Positions 21,961 through 33,376 of a DNA stretch of 64,000 nucleotides are shown here, one piece after another; the stretch's first letter is position 1, and every line of letters begins with the position of its first letter. Made by a program: the position numbers and the translations under genes. A model generated the notes under the pieces. It ran no database searches and was not told the DNA's origin. It was given only the letters and a program-made list of their open reading frames with translations. Source of the DNA: Trichopria drosophilae (taxonomy: Eukaryota; Arthropoda; Insecta; Hymenoptera; Diapriidae); assembly GCA_030407085.1 (NCBI GenBank), contig CM059585.1, positions 12,207,001-12,271,000 of the forward strand, read 5' to 3'.

Positions 21961-22988
21961 ATAGTCCCGTTCATTAAAAGTTGATTGTTGGCCTTCACAT
22001 CCAAGGTCAAATTTGAAATTTCTTGAAAAATTCCTCATTTTCTTGTATTTCAACATACATGCTCAGTCATTTTAGAAAACAATACCTCCCTTCGTAAAAA
22101 AAGATCCAAAACACGCCCTTGAAAACATTTCTTCACTTAGAGGTCAAAGAAGCAAGGTCATTTCTCGACTTTATTTAAAGTTATTTCTTAAAGATTTTGC
22201 TTTCGTATATCGTGCAAACTCTTAAAGAATATCCATGGTATTCTGGGATAAGATCGTCAGTATTTGAAGGTCATTTGAAGATCAAGTCATATGAAAATGG
22301 CGTTGACGAATACTTTACATGTTAGATGGTATTTTGCAAAATTTTGAGAATATATATAACACTCGATATTGTACAAACTGATTAAAACATATTTGACCTT
22401 AGAATGACTTTGAATATACTGATATAAGGAAAAAGACCTCAATAGAAGATAATATTTTTAATGTAATTCTAAAGTAAAAAATGTTTCAATCATTAGAATT
22501 ACTTTTAAAATATTATCTCGTTTTAAGGTCTTTTTCCTTATCTCAGTATATTCAAAGTCATTTTATGGTCAAATATGTTTTAATCATAAGTTTGAACTAA
22601 ATTTAGGGTTAAATATATTCTGACAACTTTACAGAAATCCATTTTGTATGTGAAGTATATATCAGTCATTTTCATATGAATTGACCTTCAAATAACCTTG
22701 TAAATACTGATGATCATATTCTGGCATACTATGACTTTCTCTACAAGTCTATACATCCCTACGACTGCGAAATCTTTTAGAAATTAATAATCCAAAATAA
22801 AGTAAAGAAATGACCTTGAATGTTTGACCTCTAAATAAAATAATGTTCGTAAGGGCGGGTTTTTTATCTTTTTGTAAGAGCTATTTGTATGTTTGTTAGA
22901 ATAAAAAAAAAAGGAGAATTTTTTAAGAAATTACAACTTTCACCTTACATCTGAAGGTCAACAATCAACTTTTAATGAACGGGACTAT
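21961..22988. mobile_element. 1-kb near-perfect foldback element
   Basis: The whole element is one inverted repeat. ATAGTCCCGTTCATTAAAAG with GTTGATTGTTG at the left end mirrors CAACAATCAACTTTTAATGA with ACGGGACTAT at the right. The arms, about 500 bp each, meet at a short loop near 22478-22491, where GGAAAAAGACCT on the left pairs with AGGTCTTTTTCC on the right. TA lies at both tips, so a TA duplication is possible but ambiguous. AGGTCA words recur along both arms. No protein is encoded. It is a foldback-type MITE; if transcribed it would form a long RNA hairpin. Confidence 0.82.
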
Positions 22989-23169
22989 GTTTCGTATATT
23001 TTCAATCAAATCAATGTTTAAGATACTTCAATGTCAGTCATTTTCAATGACTTTTCTGAAGAAATATCCTGAAATCCCGAACTCTGTGAAAGTTCAACAT
23101 CACGTATCACAACGGGAAATTAAATTTAATCGGTCTCAGATGTCGAAAAAATGTGGGCAACCTATGCGA

Positions 23170-23600
23170 GCCGGTATGTCTAGGCTCGGGTCAGTTTTGC
23201 GACGATAAATGAGACGATGTGTTTCATTTCACGTGTAATGTGCCATATTTTTCTTTCGAATGCTTGGAACCGGGGAAAAGGGAGCCGTGGAAATGGAAAA
23301 AAGAAAAATTGAGAATGGAGATCGATCGCGAGCGAGAGCTGCCACCGGTGAAAAATAAAGTCCATGCCCGCTTGCCCGTATGAAACATCAATGGAAAAGC
23401 ACATCCACGGAATGCCGATGATACATGAACCCTGGGCGCCGAGTCATGTATGATTATATATGGCTTTCGGCCGCGCGCCCCGATCATGTACGGTTGAAAC
23501 TTGGAGTAAGTACGTCCGCGAGCGCTCGTATTTTTAGCGCAAAAGTGACATTCCGCAATTGAATATATTCCCAACGAAAAATAAATTTGTCGGCGTGCAT
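23170..23600. other. GC-rich island
   Basis: Distinctly GC-richer, with CpGs and words such as GGCCGCGCGCCCCG near 23467. Two overlapping minus-strand frames (74 and 116 codons) have no recognisable domain and are open in two phases at once, which argues for composition rather than coding. Candidate conserved non-coding or regulatory element. Confidence 0.35.
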
Positions 23601-24336
23601 CGGCCTGTATTACGGTATTGAAAGTTATTTAGGAATTTTCACAAATATTTTACTCACGCCCTTTCACTGGAGGTGAATTTTTCTACAATAGAAGCAAAAA
23701 CTTCACGTACACTAGACACAAAATTCATTTTGATTTCGTTTGTTTCATATGAATAGAATGTGATTTGTGGTACACACGAGAATTTTAAATCCAATTCGAA
23801 GTGGCGAACCTAAAAATAATTATCATCATTATTAGATTCATGGTCCAGAAATAATTGAGAAATGTTGTCATTACAATGGCCATTCTTTTAATGTGTTTCT
23901 TTTTCGAGATTGATAGGCAATTTTGAGGCTTAATACCAGGAGAGAAAATATGGGAATCTCGTCCAATGCGCGTACAACGAAACGCTCAGGCCTCCAACAT
24001 ACCTGTGTCACGTGCCTTTTGGTCATATTTCTTTCAGGCTACGGGGACGTGCACCTCGTAATGAAAAAAGTTTTTACCATTGTTTTCCGTCAAAGTATAT
24101 AGTGGATGTCCTTCTTCTTATTATACTTAGAAGGTTGTTGATAGGGATCTTTCATGAACAGAAAATGGATTCGTCATTTTTAATTGGATATATTATAATG
24201 ATTTTTTGATTAACGTTTGCTATTGGGTTCTTACTTTCTTTATGTCTATTTGATTTATAAAAAATTATTATATCTCTCTAATATGATTAGTGTATCGTAC
24301 ATTCTTGAACTGTTAGAAGTCTAACCACGAAGGAAT
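23601..24336. other. Non-coding interval
   Basis: No repeats or genes recognised; the 65-codon + frame at 24012 is featureless. Confidence 0.4.
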
Positions 24337-24376
24337 GTTACTACTTAAGCGTTACCCTTAGTTCGTAAGTAGTAAC
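24337..24376. repeat. GTTACTACTTA hairpin repeat, copy 1
   Basis: GTTACTACTTA pairs perfectly with TAAGTAGTAAC across an 18-nt spacer. First of five similar hairpins in 24.3-30.3 kb; the upstream GGAAT and a downstream TTTAGTAATACA are shared with some other copies. Confidence 0.75.
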
Positions 24377-24411
24377 CGCCGTAAAATTTGTTTGGTGGCA
24401 GTTTAGTAATA

Positions 24412-24706
24412 CAGTAGACTTCCGCGTTAGTGGCGTCCCGCATTAGTGGCGTCCCGCGTTAGTGACGCGATGGAATCCCGTGTTAGTGGCACTTCTCGAA
24501 ATCTTTCCATCCCCACCATGTCGCCAGCCGCCTGAGGGGCGTGGCCTAATAAGGTACGGGCCCAAGGCGCGTGATTTGAATTATGTCACGTGATTCCAGG
24601 ATTGCAGTCTAGCGGGGGAAGCGATGTTTCTCCTACTTCCGCCACTAACACGGGGAATGAGGGGAGGGCTCGGAATCGAGCACGCCACTAACGCGGGAGT
24701 CTACTG
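24412..24706. mobile_element. TA-flanked MITE with GTTAGTGGC repeats
   Basis: The left end is CAGTAGACTTCCGCGTTAGT and the right end, complemented, CAGTAGACTCCCGCGTTAGT. TA flanks both sides (24410-24411 and 24707-24708). Inside the left end the unit GCGTTAGTGGCGTCCC is repeated tandemly with variation. The element is GC-rich compared with its flanks. Ends in CAGT with TA duplication fit pogo/Tigger-like elements, and the tip shares CAGTAGAGTCCCGG-like sequence with the MITEs at 12227 and 14313. No transposase frame. Confidence 0.85.
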
Positions 24707-24708
24707 TA

Positions 24709-25556
24709 TTGAGATTGTACTGTTTTTCTTATTTTCCGCTTCTTTCGTAATTGGTTGGATTAATTCAATTTTATTGGTTTAGCTCGCCGGTTTTGCCATT
24801 GGCTACTTCGACATTGAATTTTAACATAGGTTTTTGTGTACCTTGACGCAACGAAATTTACTCATGCTTTTTGGGTTCTGCCATTATTAGAGATATGTAA
24901 ATGAAAAATATTAAAAAATTGAAAAATGGGAATAATCACAGCCACATCATCGTTCGTGTCTCCGGGTTCGGGAATGACCGGTTATTGATTTTCCTCCAAT
25001 TTTTTTGACCTTTGAATCCATTATTTAAACATTTCAAAATTTGAAATTTTAACAATTAGGCCGACAATTTTTAATTTTTAAAATATAAGTTTGGATTCAT
25101 AATCAGCGTCTCTAAAAGCACCTTTAACCATAACTTAAATAAGGATATATTTAAAAGTTTTCTCAATAATATATATTTTATTTTTGTTTGTTAAATTTAG
25201 AAATTGTTAGATGTCACTAATGATTTTTTCATTATGAAAAAGACCTTTATTTATCTCGTGAACATTAAATTACAAAAAACTGTGGATGAATCGAATAAAA
25301 ACTACTGTGGATTTTAAACAAATCTAAAACTAGTAAAATTAACTATTTTACAGAAGAAATTAGGTAAATACCCTACAACAAACATTAAAGTCATACTTAG
25401 TCGTCGTAGTCAATGTATTTCATTTCGGAATGAAGGAATATTTGTCCCTTTACAACACGGTGATCTAATTCCGTCTGTAAAATAGTTGATTTTACTAGTT
25501 ACAGTCTAGTATGAAAATTATGTATTAATTCTTGAAAAATCGAACTCCAAAGAGAT
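24709..25556. other. AT-rich non-coding stretch
   Basis: No gene recognised. TTTGAAATTTT-like simple motifs only. Confidence 0.45.
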
Positions 25557-25601
25557 GTTACTACTTAATCGTCCCTGATAATTTAGCATATAAGTAGTAA
25601 C
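25557..25601. repeat. GTTACTACTTA hairpin repeat, copy 2
   Basis: GTTACTACTTA at 25557 pairs with TAAGTAGTAAC ending at 25601, with a 23-nt spacer unrelated to the spacers of the other copies. Confidence 0.75.
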
Positions 25602-25925
25602 ATAAAGATAAAATTAGGTTCTTAGGATTAGATGGATTAGGATTGTCGCGACATCATTAATATTAAAGAATGTCATTGAAGAATGTCTTTGATATTACAG
25701 AATACCACTGAAGTACAGTATTTTTTTGTTATATAATATCGGAGTTAATATGTCTAGTACTGCATAATAGTTAGAAGCATAGTTGTCTGCAATTAATTTC
25801 ACTCTGGTTGGAAACTTTTTTTGTATAAAAAACTAAAAAGGTTATAGTGCTGTTAAGTTTTCTGATCTACGTTTTTATACAATTTATTCTAAATATCATG
25901 ATTCCAAAAATTTTATGATAACGTC

Positions 25926-26853
25926 TTAACACATTAAGTCCGGGATATGCAGATTTTTTAGTTGATTTTCGACTTCCATTCTTAAAAGGAAATAAGATCA
26001 ATATTGACCTGAAAGTAACGACGGTATCATTTTTTCGAGTGTGTTCTTTGGTTGTCGTGGTCAAAATTGCATTTAAGTTGTTTCAAAAATCAATATGGCG
26101 CATTTTAAATAAAAAATGTACAAAATTTCATTTTTTACCTTTTTTGTTTACAAGATCCGTTCCAATTCGCAATCAAAAGTGTACAAAATCTATGTACTTC
26201 AGTACAACCCCCCCCCCCCCCTGAACCTAACCACGAAAACGTCTATAGGTCAATAGAACCGCTAATTTTCTATCGGAAAAACCATCGTATAAACATTGCC
26301 ATGTGATTTTGAGTTCTTTCATGAAATTTGGCTGACCGTATTGGATTCGCGATCTTGAATTTTTAAAATCTGACCTCAAATTCGTAATAAACGTTTCCAA
26401 AAAGCCCAAATCTACATTTTAGGGACAATTATACTACTAGAGATACCAATTTCATGAATAATGTTCATAATTGATCAAATAAAGTTTTTTTTTGTCATAT
26501 TAACCTTTTGAAGTTAGGTTAACTTGTAGCAAAACAAACAAAAAATGTCTGATTTAAGTTTGTAGATTTTTTGTACTTTTGGTTGATAATACTCATCGAT
26601 CCCGCTCTATTATTGATACAACAAAAAATTCACAAAAGACGTATTACACGAAATTTTGTTAATTTTTTAGTTGAAATGCGTCATATTGGTTTTTGAAGCA
26701 ATTTAAATACAATTTTGACTACGCTAGTCAAAAGAGCATACTTGAAAATGATAAGATTGGTCACTTTCAGGTCGATATTAATCTTATTTCCTATTGAGAA
26801 TGAAGGTCGCAAATCAATTTAAAAATGTGCATCTTCTGGGCTTAATGGGTTCA
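25926..26853. mobile_element. TTAA-type inverted-repeat element, copy B
   Basis: TTAACACATTAAGTCCGGG at the left (TTAA 25926-25929) mirrors CCAGAAG-type sequence and GGGCTTAATGGGTT at the right; the right TTAA appears as TTCA (26850-26853). The arms of about 210 bp share GGAAATAAGAT, GACCTGAAAGT and CAAAATTG...TTTAA in inverted orientation. The interior contains a poly-C run of 14 (26208-26221) and an ATGGC module fragment (about 26320-26400). No transposase. Same tip family as 8739-9539. Confidence 0.75.
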
Positions 26854-28326
26854 CTAATTTATTTATTTATAATGATATTCTACGATTTGTTCTATTCTGT
26901 TCTACGTTCTACTGCAAATACATACATCATGGTCTTCCATTTAATTAACAAAAATGAAATACATCAAATAATATGTTGTAAAATTGACGTATATTTCAAC
27001 TAAATGACTAAACACTGGGTTATAACAAAAAAAAATGTAGGTTTGTTTATTGGATATTTATGTATTTATTGAATGCCACAATGACCAAGAAATGAGTAAA
27101 ATAATTATTTTTCATGCGTTCATTTTCGTAAAAATCGAGATTAAAATGTGAAAAAATTGCTGGTTTAGCACTTATATATACATTCTAATATGGTTAGGCC
27201 TCATGGCCTGGCCACTGCGGATCGGCAGGATACTATTGTGGCAAACCTAGCTAGTTAAAGCTCATCCCGCAGCTGCAGCCTGTCAATAAATGCTACAATG
27301 CTGCTGAATGAGTAGTTTTTGATTTCTCCTGCGGTAAGGAAGTCTTTCCCGAAGATTGATTTACGTTTCTGACAGGTTGCTGTTTTTTAGCACTTATTGA
27401 GCCACAATAAAACCAAAATGCGATAAGAACTTTTTTGGAAATTGCTCGATCAAATATGCCATTAGGTATATTTTTCATTGAATTGTGTATTTCTTCGAAA
27501 AATGTTCGAAATAGTGACAAATATTTCATAATTAGTTGTGAATTCTACTACTTTTTTGTATAAGAAATGTTAAATAGAAATTCAGTAATAACAAATAAAT
27601 TTTATTTTGAAAATGTTTCAGGGTAAACAAAGAAATTTGTACGATAATGAAGTTTTCAGAAAACCATTCATTTCTATTGTTAACGGGATTTCTTTAGATA
27701 TAAAAAACATGAAGAGCTAATAAATACATTTTGCTGTTGTATTTTTTTTTTCATTTTTAGAAAAAGTTTTTTTAAATTGCGCTTTATCTTATACTGATGA
27801 TGAAGAATCCACAGCGACTTTTGACATATTTTCACCAAAGATGTGACCTCAAATACATCGTACATTTTATTTCAAACATATCCTACATTATTATTGAAAT
27901 TGTAATCATAATTATTACAACGAAGTGAAAAATTTCGTATTCATTCGTTATGTTTTCATGGTAGAATTATTATATTTTATTTACCGCATAAATGCAAATA
28001 TTTAAAAACATGTACATAAATTGATCGAAGTTATTCAAATGTTACGTGAGCATTACGTACTAAAATGTGAGTGTTCATGTTAAAAATGATATTCTGTCTT
28101 AATAAATTATAGATTTGTAAGAAAGTATGTTGATTTTTTCAGAATATATAATGAGATTAAATAATACAGATTCCTTATCAAAATTAGTCATACGGAATTA
28201 ATCAGATTGGAATGGTTTTATGATAGAAAATTCAAAACACTTTGATTTTTCGTCGACTTATTTGATATAAACGTTGAATTATTCGCTTATATTACGTATA
28301 TTTTCTTATAAATCAATGTAATGGAT
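26854..28326. other. AT-rich interval with a small GC-richer block
   Basis: Around 27195-27370 is GC-richer, with an AGGCCTCATGGCCTGGCC near-palindrome, not assigned. The rest is AT-rich and without recognisable genes. Confidence 0.35.
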
Positions 28327-28362
28327 GTTACTACTTACTCTAGAAATATGCGTAAGTAGTAA
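28327..28362. repeat. GTTACTACTTA hairpin repeat, copy 3
   Basis: GTTACTACTTA and TAAGTAGTAA, with the last pair of the stem changed. Downstream TTTAGTATTTA resembles the tail of copy 1. Confidence 0.7.
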
Positions 28363-28604
28363 AGTTCCGTCAATGTCGGTTGCAACGGTAATTTAGTATT
28401 TATAAATTAGTTCGCAATATATTTTCAATTGTTCACAAGTATTTGGTACACGGAAAAGTTTTGTTACGAAACTTGTTTACGAACGGATGAATCTGCCATT
28501 CTAGAAAAATTATACAACCGCTTCTTAAAAATGCGCTAACGCTGTAGAAAAACTGTATTTAATTTAATAACAAAAAAAATAAGAGAGAAAGAAGATTGAT
28601 AAGA

Positions 28605-28690
28605 AAACCGCCCTTGATGCGAATTGAACCTCAGACTTCCGCTACACCGACTATGGGACAAGTATTGAAAAGTTCTTGTATAATTTCGTT
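28605..28690 (-). mobile_element. Possible tRNA-derived SINE relic, minus strand
   Basis: On the minus strand, CTGAGGTTCAATTC is B-box-like and is preceded by GTCCCATAGTCGGTGTAGCG, resembling the anticodon-arm region of tRNA-derived SINEs. The T stem pairs poorly and no A box is clear. Confidence 0.3.
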
Positions 28691-29973
28691 TAAACTGACA
28701 ACGGCGAATTGTGAAATGGGCATTATCAACAAAGATTAATTTTATGTTTATTGAAAAAAAAACTTGAAAAGCACTCTAAATACATACTTTTTTGTTTAGG
28801 AACTAGTAAAATCACTCGAAAAGTTACGTATGAGATACACAATTTTCACCCTAAACTTTTTAGTCAAGTCATACATCTGTGACCAAGTTTTACTAAGTTG
28901 ACATCAGAACTTGATATTGGCCCGTTACTCGAACTTCATTGTTTGATCGCTGGTTTAAATACACTACTACTGATGTTTCACTAACTTCTTTGTTGTTTGT
29001 AGTTGGAATGACGTCTCTAAATTACACTCATCTAAAACATGTATATATATATAATATATAACACCTTTTTTTCAAATTCAGATTCTAAGACGTGCATAGA
29101 ACAAATAGATCAAAGAACTAATAATTGTTAGTAATAATGGTTGGAAAATTAACTTGTTTATAACTAAGGGTAGTAACAATTACAAACCAGGTGTACATGA
29201 GTTACAATGACAACTCATATTCACTAATGCAAGCTGTTAACAATTTTTCTTTTAGTAACTTTCCATATTAGAAAGTGTTATGGGTATAGAAACATGCACA
29301 GTTTTTTTTATTAATAAAAGTTCCAGTTTTAATAAAAAAATCTTATTATCAAAAACTCGTTCTATTGACCAAAACTAATGGTATTTTATGTTCGTTAATT
29401 AAGTATCAAATGCTAATGTATACACGAACAATTAATATATCACTGTTAATAAAATGACGTAGTTAGTATTAATGCAAATAGTACATCACGGTCAATAATA
29501 AGCAACCAATTGAAAATTTTGTAACTTTTCTAATGATATTGATGCATTTACTACAAAAATTTCGTTAAATCTTTTGGTACGAATAGTAATTACGCACAGC
29601 TGATCTTACTAACTGGATAGTTCTGAGTAACGTTCGATTTTACTGCATGCAATGTTATCTAAGTAGCATTACTAAGTTTTATAGTACATTCGTACAAGTT
29701 TCACATTCCATTCGGGCAGGCGTTATTTTTATTCTAGTATCACATTTTATTCGAAGGCAAACTGCAAAACTTTTCAAGATAAAATAAACTGTCCATCACT
29801 CGGAACTAAATTATTTGCTATAAAAGTCGAATGTATAGCAGGAATACTTTCCTCCTTTTGCACTAAAGAATTTGACAGATTTTTTTCGAATAGAACCATA
29901 AAATGTTTTATTTGTTTGACGAACAAGAAAATATTCGCTACAAAAATGTCAACTCCTTAAGGTAGTGTTGAAT
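28691..29973. other. AT-rich non-coding stretch
   Basis: No gene or clear repeat apart from short TA-rich runs (about 29041-29060). Confidence 0.45.
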
Positions 29974-30009
29974 GTTACTACTTAAACGTTATAAATTGTA
30001 AGTAGTAAC
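29974..30009. repeat. GTTACTACTTA hairpin repeat, copy 4
   Basis: A perfect 11-bp stem GTTACTACTTA / TAAGTAGTAAC, followed by GTTGCGTC, GTCAG and CTAATACA, which recur after copy 5. Confidence 0.78.
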
Positions 30010-30215
30010 GTTGCGTCTTAGTCAGCCCTATAACTAATACAAAATGAAATTTGTTATGAAATAGTCAACATTCTCCACAGAATGTTGCCGTGCTGTCCTC
30101 TCTATAATTTGTCGAGTGTTCCAATTAAACCGTATATTTAATTAAAATTACACATTTACATATGTCGAATATTATTTTAATTGTATCATATTTAAAAAGG
30201 CCTTTATTGAGGAAC

Positions 30216-30251
30216 GTTACTACTTAGGCTATATAAAATCTTAAGTAGTAA
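30216..30251. repeat. GTTACTACTTA hairpin repeat, copy 5
   Basis: GTTACTACTTA with TAAGTAGTAA, about 240 bp from copy 4. The downstream TTGCGTCGTCAG...CTAATACA aligns with copy 4, showing that the repeated unit extends at least 40 bp beyond the stem. Confidence 0.75.
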
Positions 30252-30739
30252 TGTTCTTGCGTCGTCAGACAAGCTGCTAATACATCAATATATTTTTATA
30301 GAATTTAAAGTATTTGAAGAAATACAAAGTAAAGAAATATAGAAATGTTGATAAATACTTATCGAAATGATAATTTCTTATTAATTTTTAATGACATGCA
30401 AGAACAAATTAATTGATTTATATAATTTTCTGTTTTAGGTAAGTACCAGAGACAAACTACTATTTTATAAGTATTGAAGTTGTGGCTTTATGGTCCCCAG
30501 TAAGTGACAATGTTCCTATCAATAAGGTAACAAATTAAATATTAATCATTATGAATTCAAGATGTACGTGAGGTAATAGAAACTGAAATTTGATCTTAGG
30601 GATCATATTAGCTCTTAATATATATGTAAAAGATTAGTTTGCTTGTGCACCGTAACTAACACAATTTGAATAAAATTTAATCGGACAAAATCAGAACAAA
30701 AATTTTCCCTGAAGCAAATATGAAACATTCGTTTGGAAA
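30252..30739. other. AT-rich non-coding stretch
   Basis: Nothing recognised. Confidence 0.45.
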
Positions 30740-31310
30740 AATCTTGGGAAAGCAGAATTCTGGAGTAGCGGAGTACGTGTTCCCCTGAGGATTTTCGTCA
30801 CGGCCCTAAAACGTCTTGATCTTGGATCATTTGCCAGCCGCAAATTGTATCCCTATTACACGCTGCTTTTCCAGCTTCCGGCTGATTACACTTTCCCACA
30901 ATTTTCTTTGCGCAATATTCAACTTGCCTCTGCACTTGGCGGCTTTCCGGTAGGTCAGATTGAAGTCAATATCAATTTAAGGGAAGTTCTTATCCGGCCT
31001 CGCGTTAAGAAGGAACTTAAACTTTAGATAGAAGGAAGAGAGGCGATTTCGTACGCGATAACGGCGAAACTCGGCAGGCCGAACTCGCGCGAGCTCCAAT
31101 TTAAGTTAATTGTATTATCTCTGTACCAAACCTGGCTAATTTTAATAAAGCGACATTACACGAGAAGTCCGCCCGGAAAATAATAAAATGAAACGAATGT
31201 GCATGCTCGACGATCGTGGACGAAATTCGGAACGCTCCTTCGCCTTCGTGCGGCGCTTTGCATATCTCCATTTATTTAATTTCATATTTTGCGATCTCTT
31301 TGTTTCCAGT
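30740..31310. other. Higher-GC island
   Basis: A repeat-free, GC-richer block containing a 60-codon + frame (30845-31027) that I cannot assign, and CpG-rich patches around 31060-31090 and 31200-31260. Candidate conserved non-coding element or unrecognised exon. Confidence 0.3.
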
Positions 31311-31713
31311 TGTACCACCGAGATTTTTAATAGAAACTGGAATTTAGCGAATGTTTAACAATAAGTGAATTTAAACAATAACTTAAACAGATACAAAACC
31401 ATCGGTGCAAGACATTTTCGGACAGCACGGTTGACATATGTCACTAAAGAATTTGTGGATTGGTCCATATCGAACAATTGAATGAAGTAAAATAAATTGA
31501 TTTATTCTTGGAAGCAATGCAGATTTACAAATTATTACTAATAAATAACATAACTTTCATTTTTGAAGACATAGATTCATTAAAATTTTTAAGATTTATA
31601 GATCTTATATTATATCACGCTGACTTGACCGATCAGAGCGTTAACGTCGAATGCATTGAGATATTCTTCCAGCACTTACTGAGCTTCGCTATTCATTTTA
31701 TATGTAACGAAAT

Positions 31714-31909
31714 CGAGTGCGGGTCGAAAAGCAGACAAATATACAAATCCGCAGGATAAAAAACCGACAGACGTAAAGCCGACAGTCAAACAGGCGTCAC
31801 ATTACAAAATAAATACATAGACAAGTGGATAGTCAATTTTTTAAGTTTCGGTTTTTCAATTTTTTCGATTTTTGGTTTTTTTGATTATCGGGTTTTCGAC
31901 CTGCATCCA
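31714..31909. mobile_element. MITE with 6-bp TSD, copy 3 (decayed)
   Basis: AGTGCGGGTCGAAAAGCAGAC at the left mirrors GGGTTTTCGACCTGCATCCA at the right. Iterated AAAAAACCGACAG-type units lie inside. The expected flanks CGAAAT and CAAAAG match at only four of six positions, suggesting an older insertion than copies 1 and 2. Confidence 0.75.
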
Positions 31910-32289
31910 CAAAAGACAAAGCAAATTTTGCAGCAACATTGTAAGCATCATCATACTTAACAGATTCGCTATATAGCTTGGCATGGAGTAAAATTGCGGT
32001 TCTTTTCAAAGATCAGACCAATACTTTTGAATTTCGTCAAGACCAGCTAAATTAAATTCCTTTTCAACAGTCCAGATAATCAGTACAACCGAGGTATGAA
32101 ATGAATTTCATCTATAATTTAGCAAATTAATTATTTAGAATGAAACAATAAATGTATCTACTTTACGTATCTTCGATTATTCATATAAACAGTGTTGCTT
32201 TTTTTTCAAAAGTCTAGCATGCCTACACGTGATGGGGCTTTAGTTTGGGCTGTTTTTGCATTATTTCACAAATTAAATTTGGTCATTCT
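31910..32289. other. Non-coding interval
   Basis: Nothing recognised; the outer part of the following foldback may begin here but has diverged. Confidence 0.35.
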
Positions 32290-33376
32290 ATCGAAACTTG
32301 GAAGTTAACAAAAATTAAGAGATACATATCCTACTGTTTTCGAGGTCGCTCTTCAAGATTCCGAGGTCAAAGTTGACTTTTGGCCATTAGGAATTCCAAT
32401 ATGGCGCCGAATTTTAAAAAAATGTCAAAAAAAATTGGGAAATATTTATTCTGACCAGTTTTTTTCGAGCCCTTAGAATATTGGGATTCTATTGAAACTC
32501 TTAATAAAGGTGAATAAAATACTTTAATTTTAAGAAAAAATTTTACTTTTATACACTTCATCATTCTAACGACCTCAAAATGGCCGCAACAATGAAAATT
32601 GCTTTGAAATTCTCTGTACGTTCTAACTAAAAAACAACGATCTTTTTTAATACAATGGTAAGAATGAAAAGTTCTCAGAATTCATCTAGAAATATCATGG
32701 AATTTTTTTAGATTTTTATAATGAATTTTTTTTTTAAATTTTTTCAAAATTGTAATTTATTTTCGAAAAATTCTGAAAAAAATTTAGTGTATTCTCTTAT
32801 GAATTCTGAGAATTTGTTCTTTGTATTTTTTCCGAAAGTTGATAGTTTTTGAGAAAATGAATTTTAAATATTATAGCTTAGGATTTTTTTTTCTCGAAAA
32901 CTATCAACATTTTGAAAAAATTTTAAAGAACAAAAAATCCTTAGAATTCATTAGAGAATACAGTACATTTTTTCATAATTTTTCGTTAACAAATTACAAT
33001 TTAGAAAAAAAATTTAAAAAAAAATCCCCAAATATCATAAAAAAAATCTAAAAAAATTCCGTGATATTTCTGGGTAAATTCTAAGAACTTTTCATTCTTA
33101 GCATTTTTAAATAAAGCTCGTAGTTTTGAGTTAGAACGTCCAGAACATTTCAAAGAAATTTTCATTGTTGCGGCCATTTTTTGACATTTTTTCAAATTTG
33201 GCGCCATATTGGAATTCCTAATGGCTGAAACTCAATTTTGACATCGGAATCTTGAAGCGCGACCTCGAAAATAGTAGGATATGTACCTCTCAATTTTTGT
33301 TAACTTCGATTTTGATACGAAATACTAGACTGAAATTGGCCCAAGAAGAAGTGGCCGTTGGGCGTTAATGGGTTAA
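32290..33376. mobile_element. Long foldback element with TTAA-type right tip
   Basis: The left arm (32290-32857) and right arm (32891-33325) are inverted copies around a loop near 32858-32890, where GTTGATAGTTTTTGAGAAAA meets TTCTCGAAAACTATCAAC. Shared stretches include TAGGAATTCCAATATGGCGC, ACATATCCTACT and AAAATGGCCGCAACAATGAA with their complements. Beyond the right arm, GGGCGTTAATGGG plus TTAA (33373-33376) is the same tip as the element at 8739-9539; the matching left tip is lost. The small open frames inside on both strands are by-products. Transcription through it would give a long RNA duplex. Confidence 0.78.

Noticed and set aside
23180..23574. 116-codon minus-strand frame
   Set aside because: Open in two phases at once, no recognisable domain and no splice or start context.
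24337..30251. CRISPR-like array for the repeated hairpins
   Set aside because: Copies are hundreds to thousands of bases apart with no regular spacers, in eukaryotic-type DNA.
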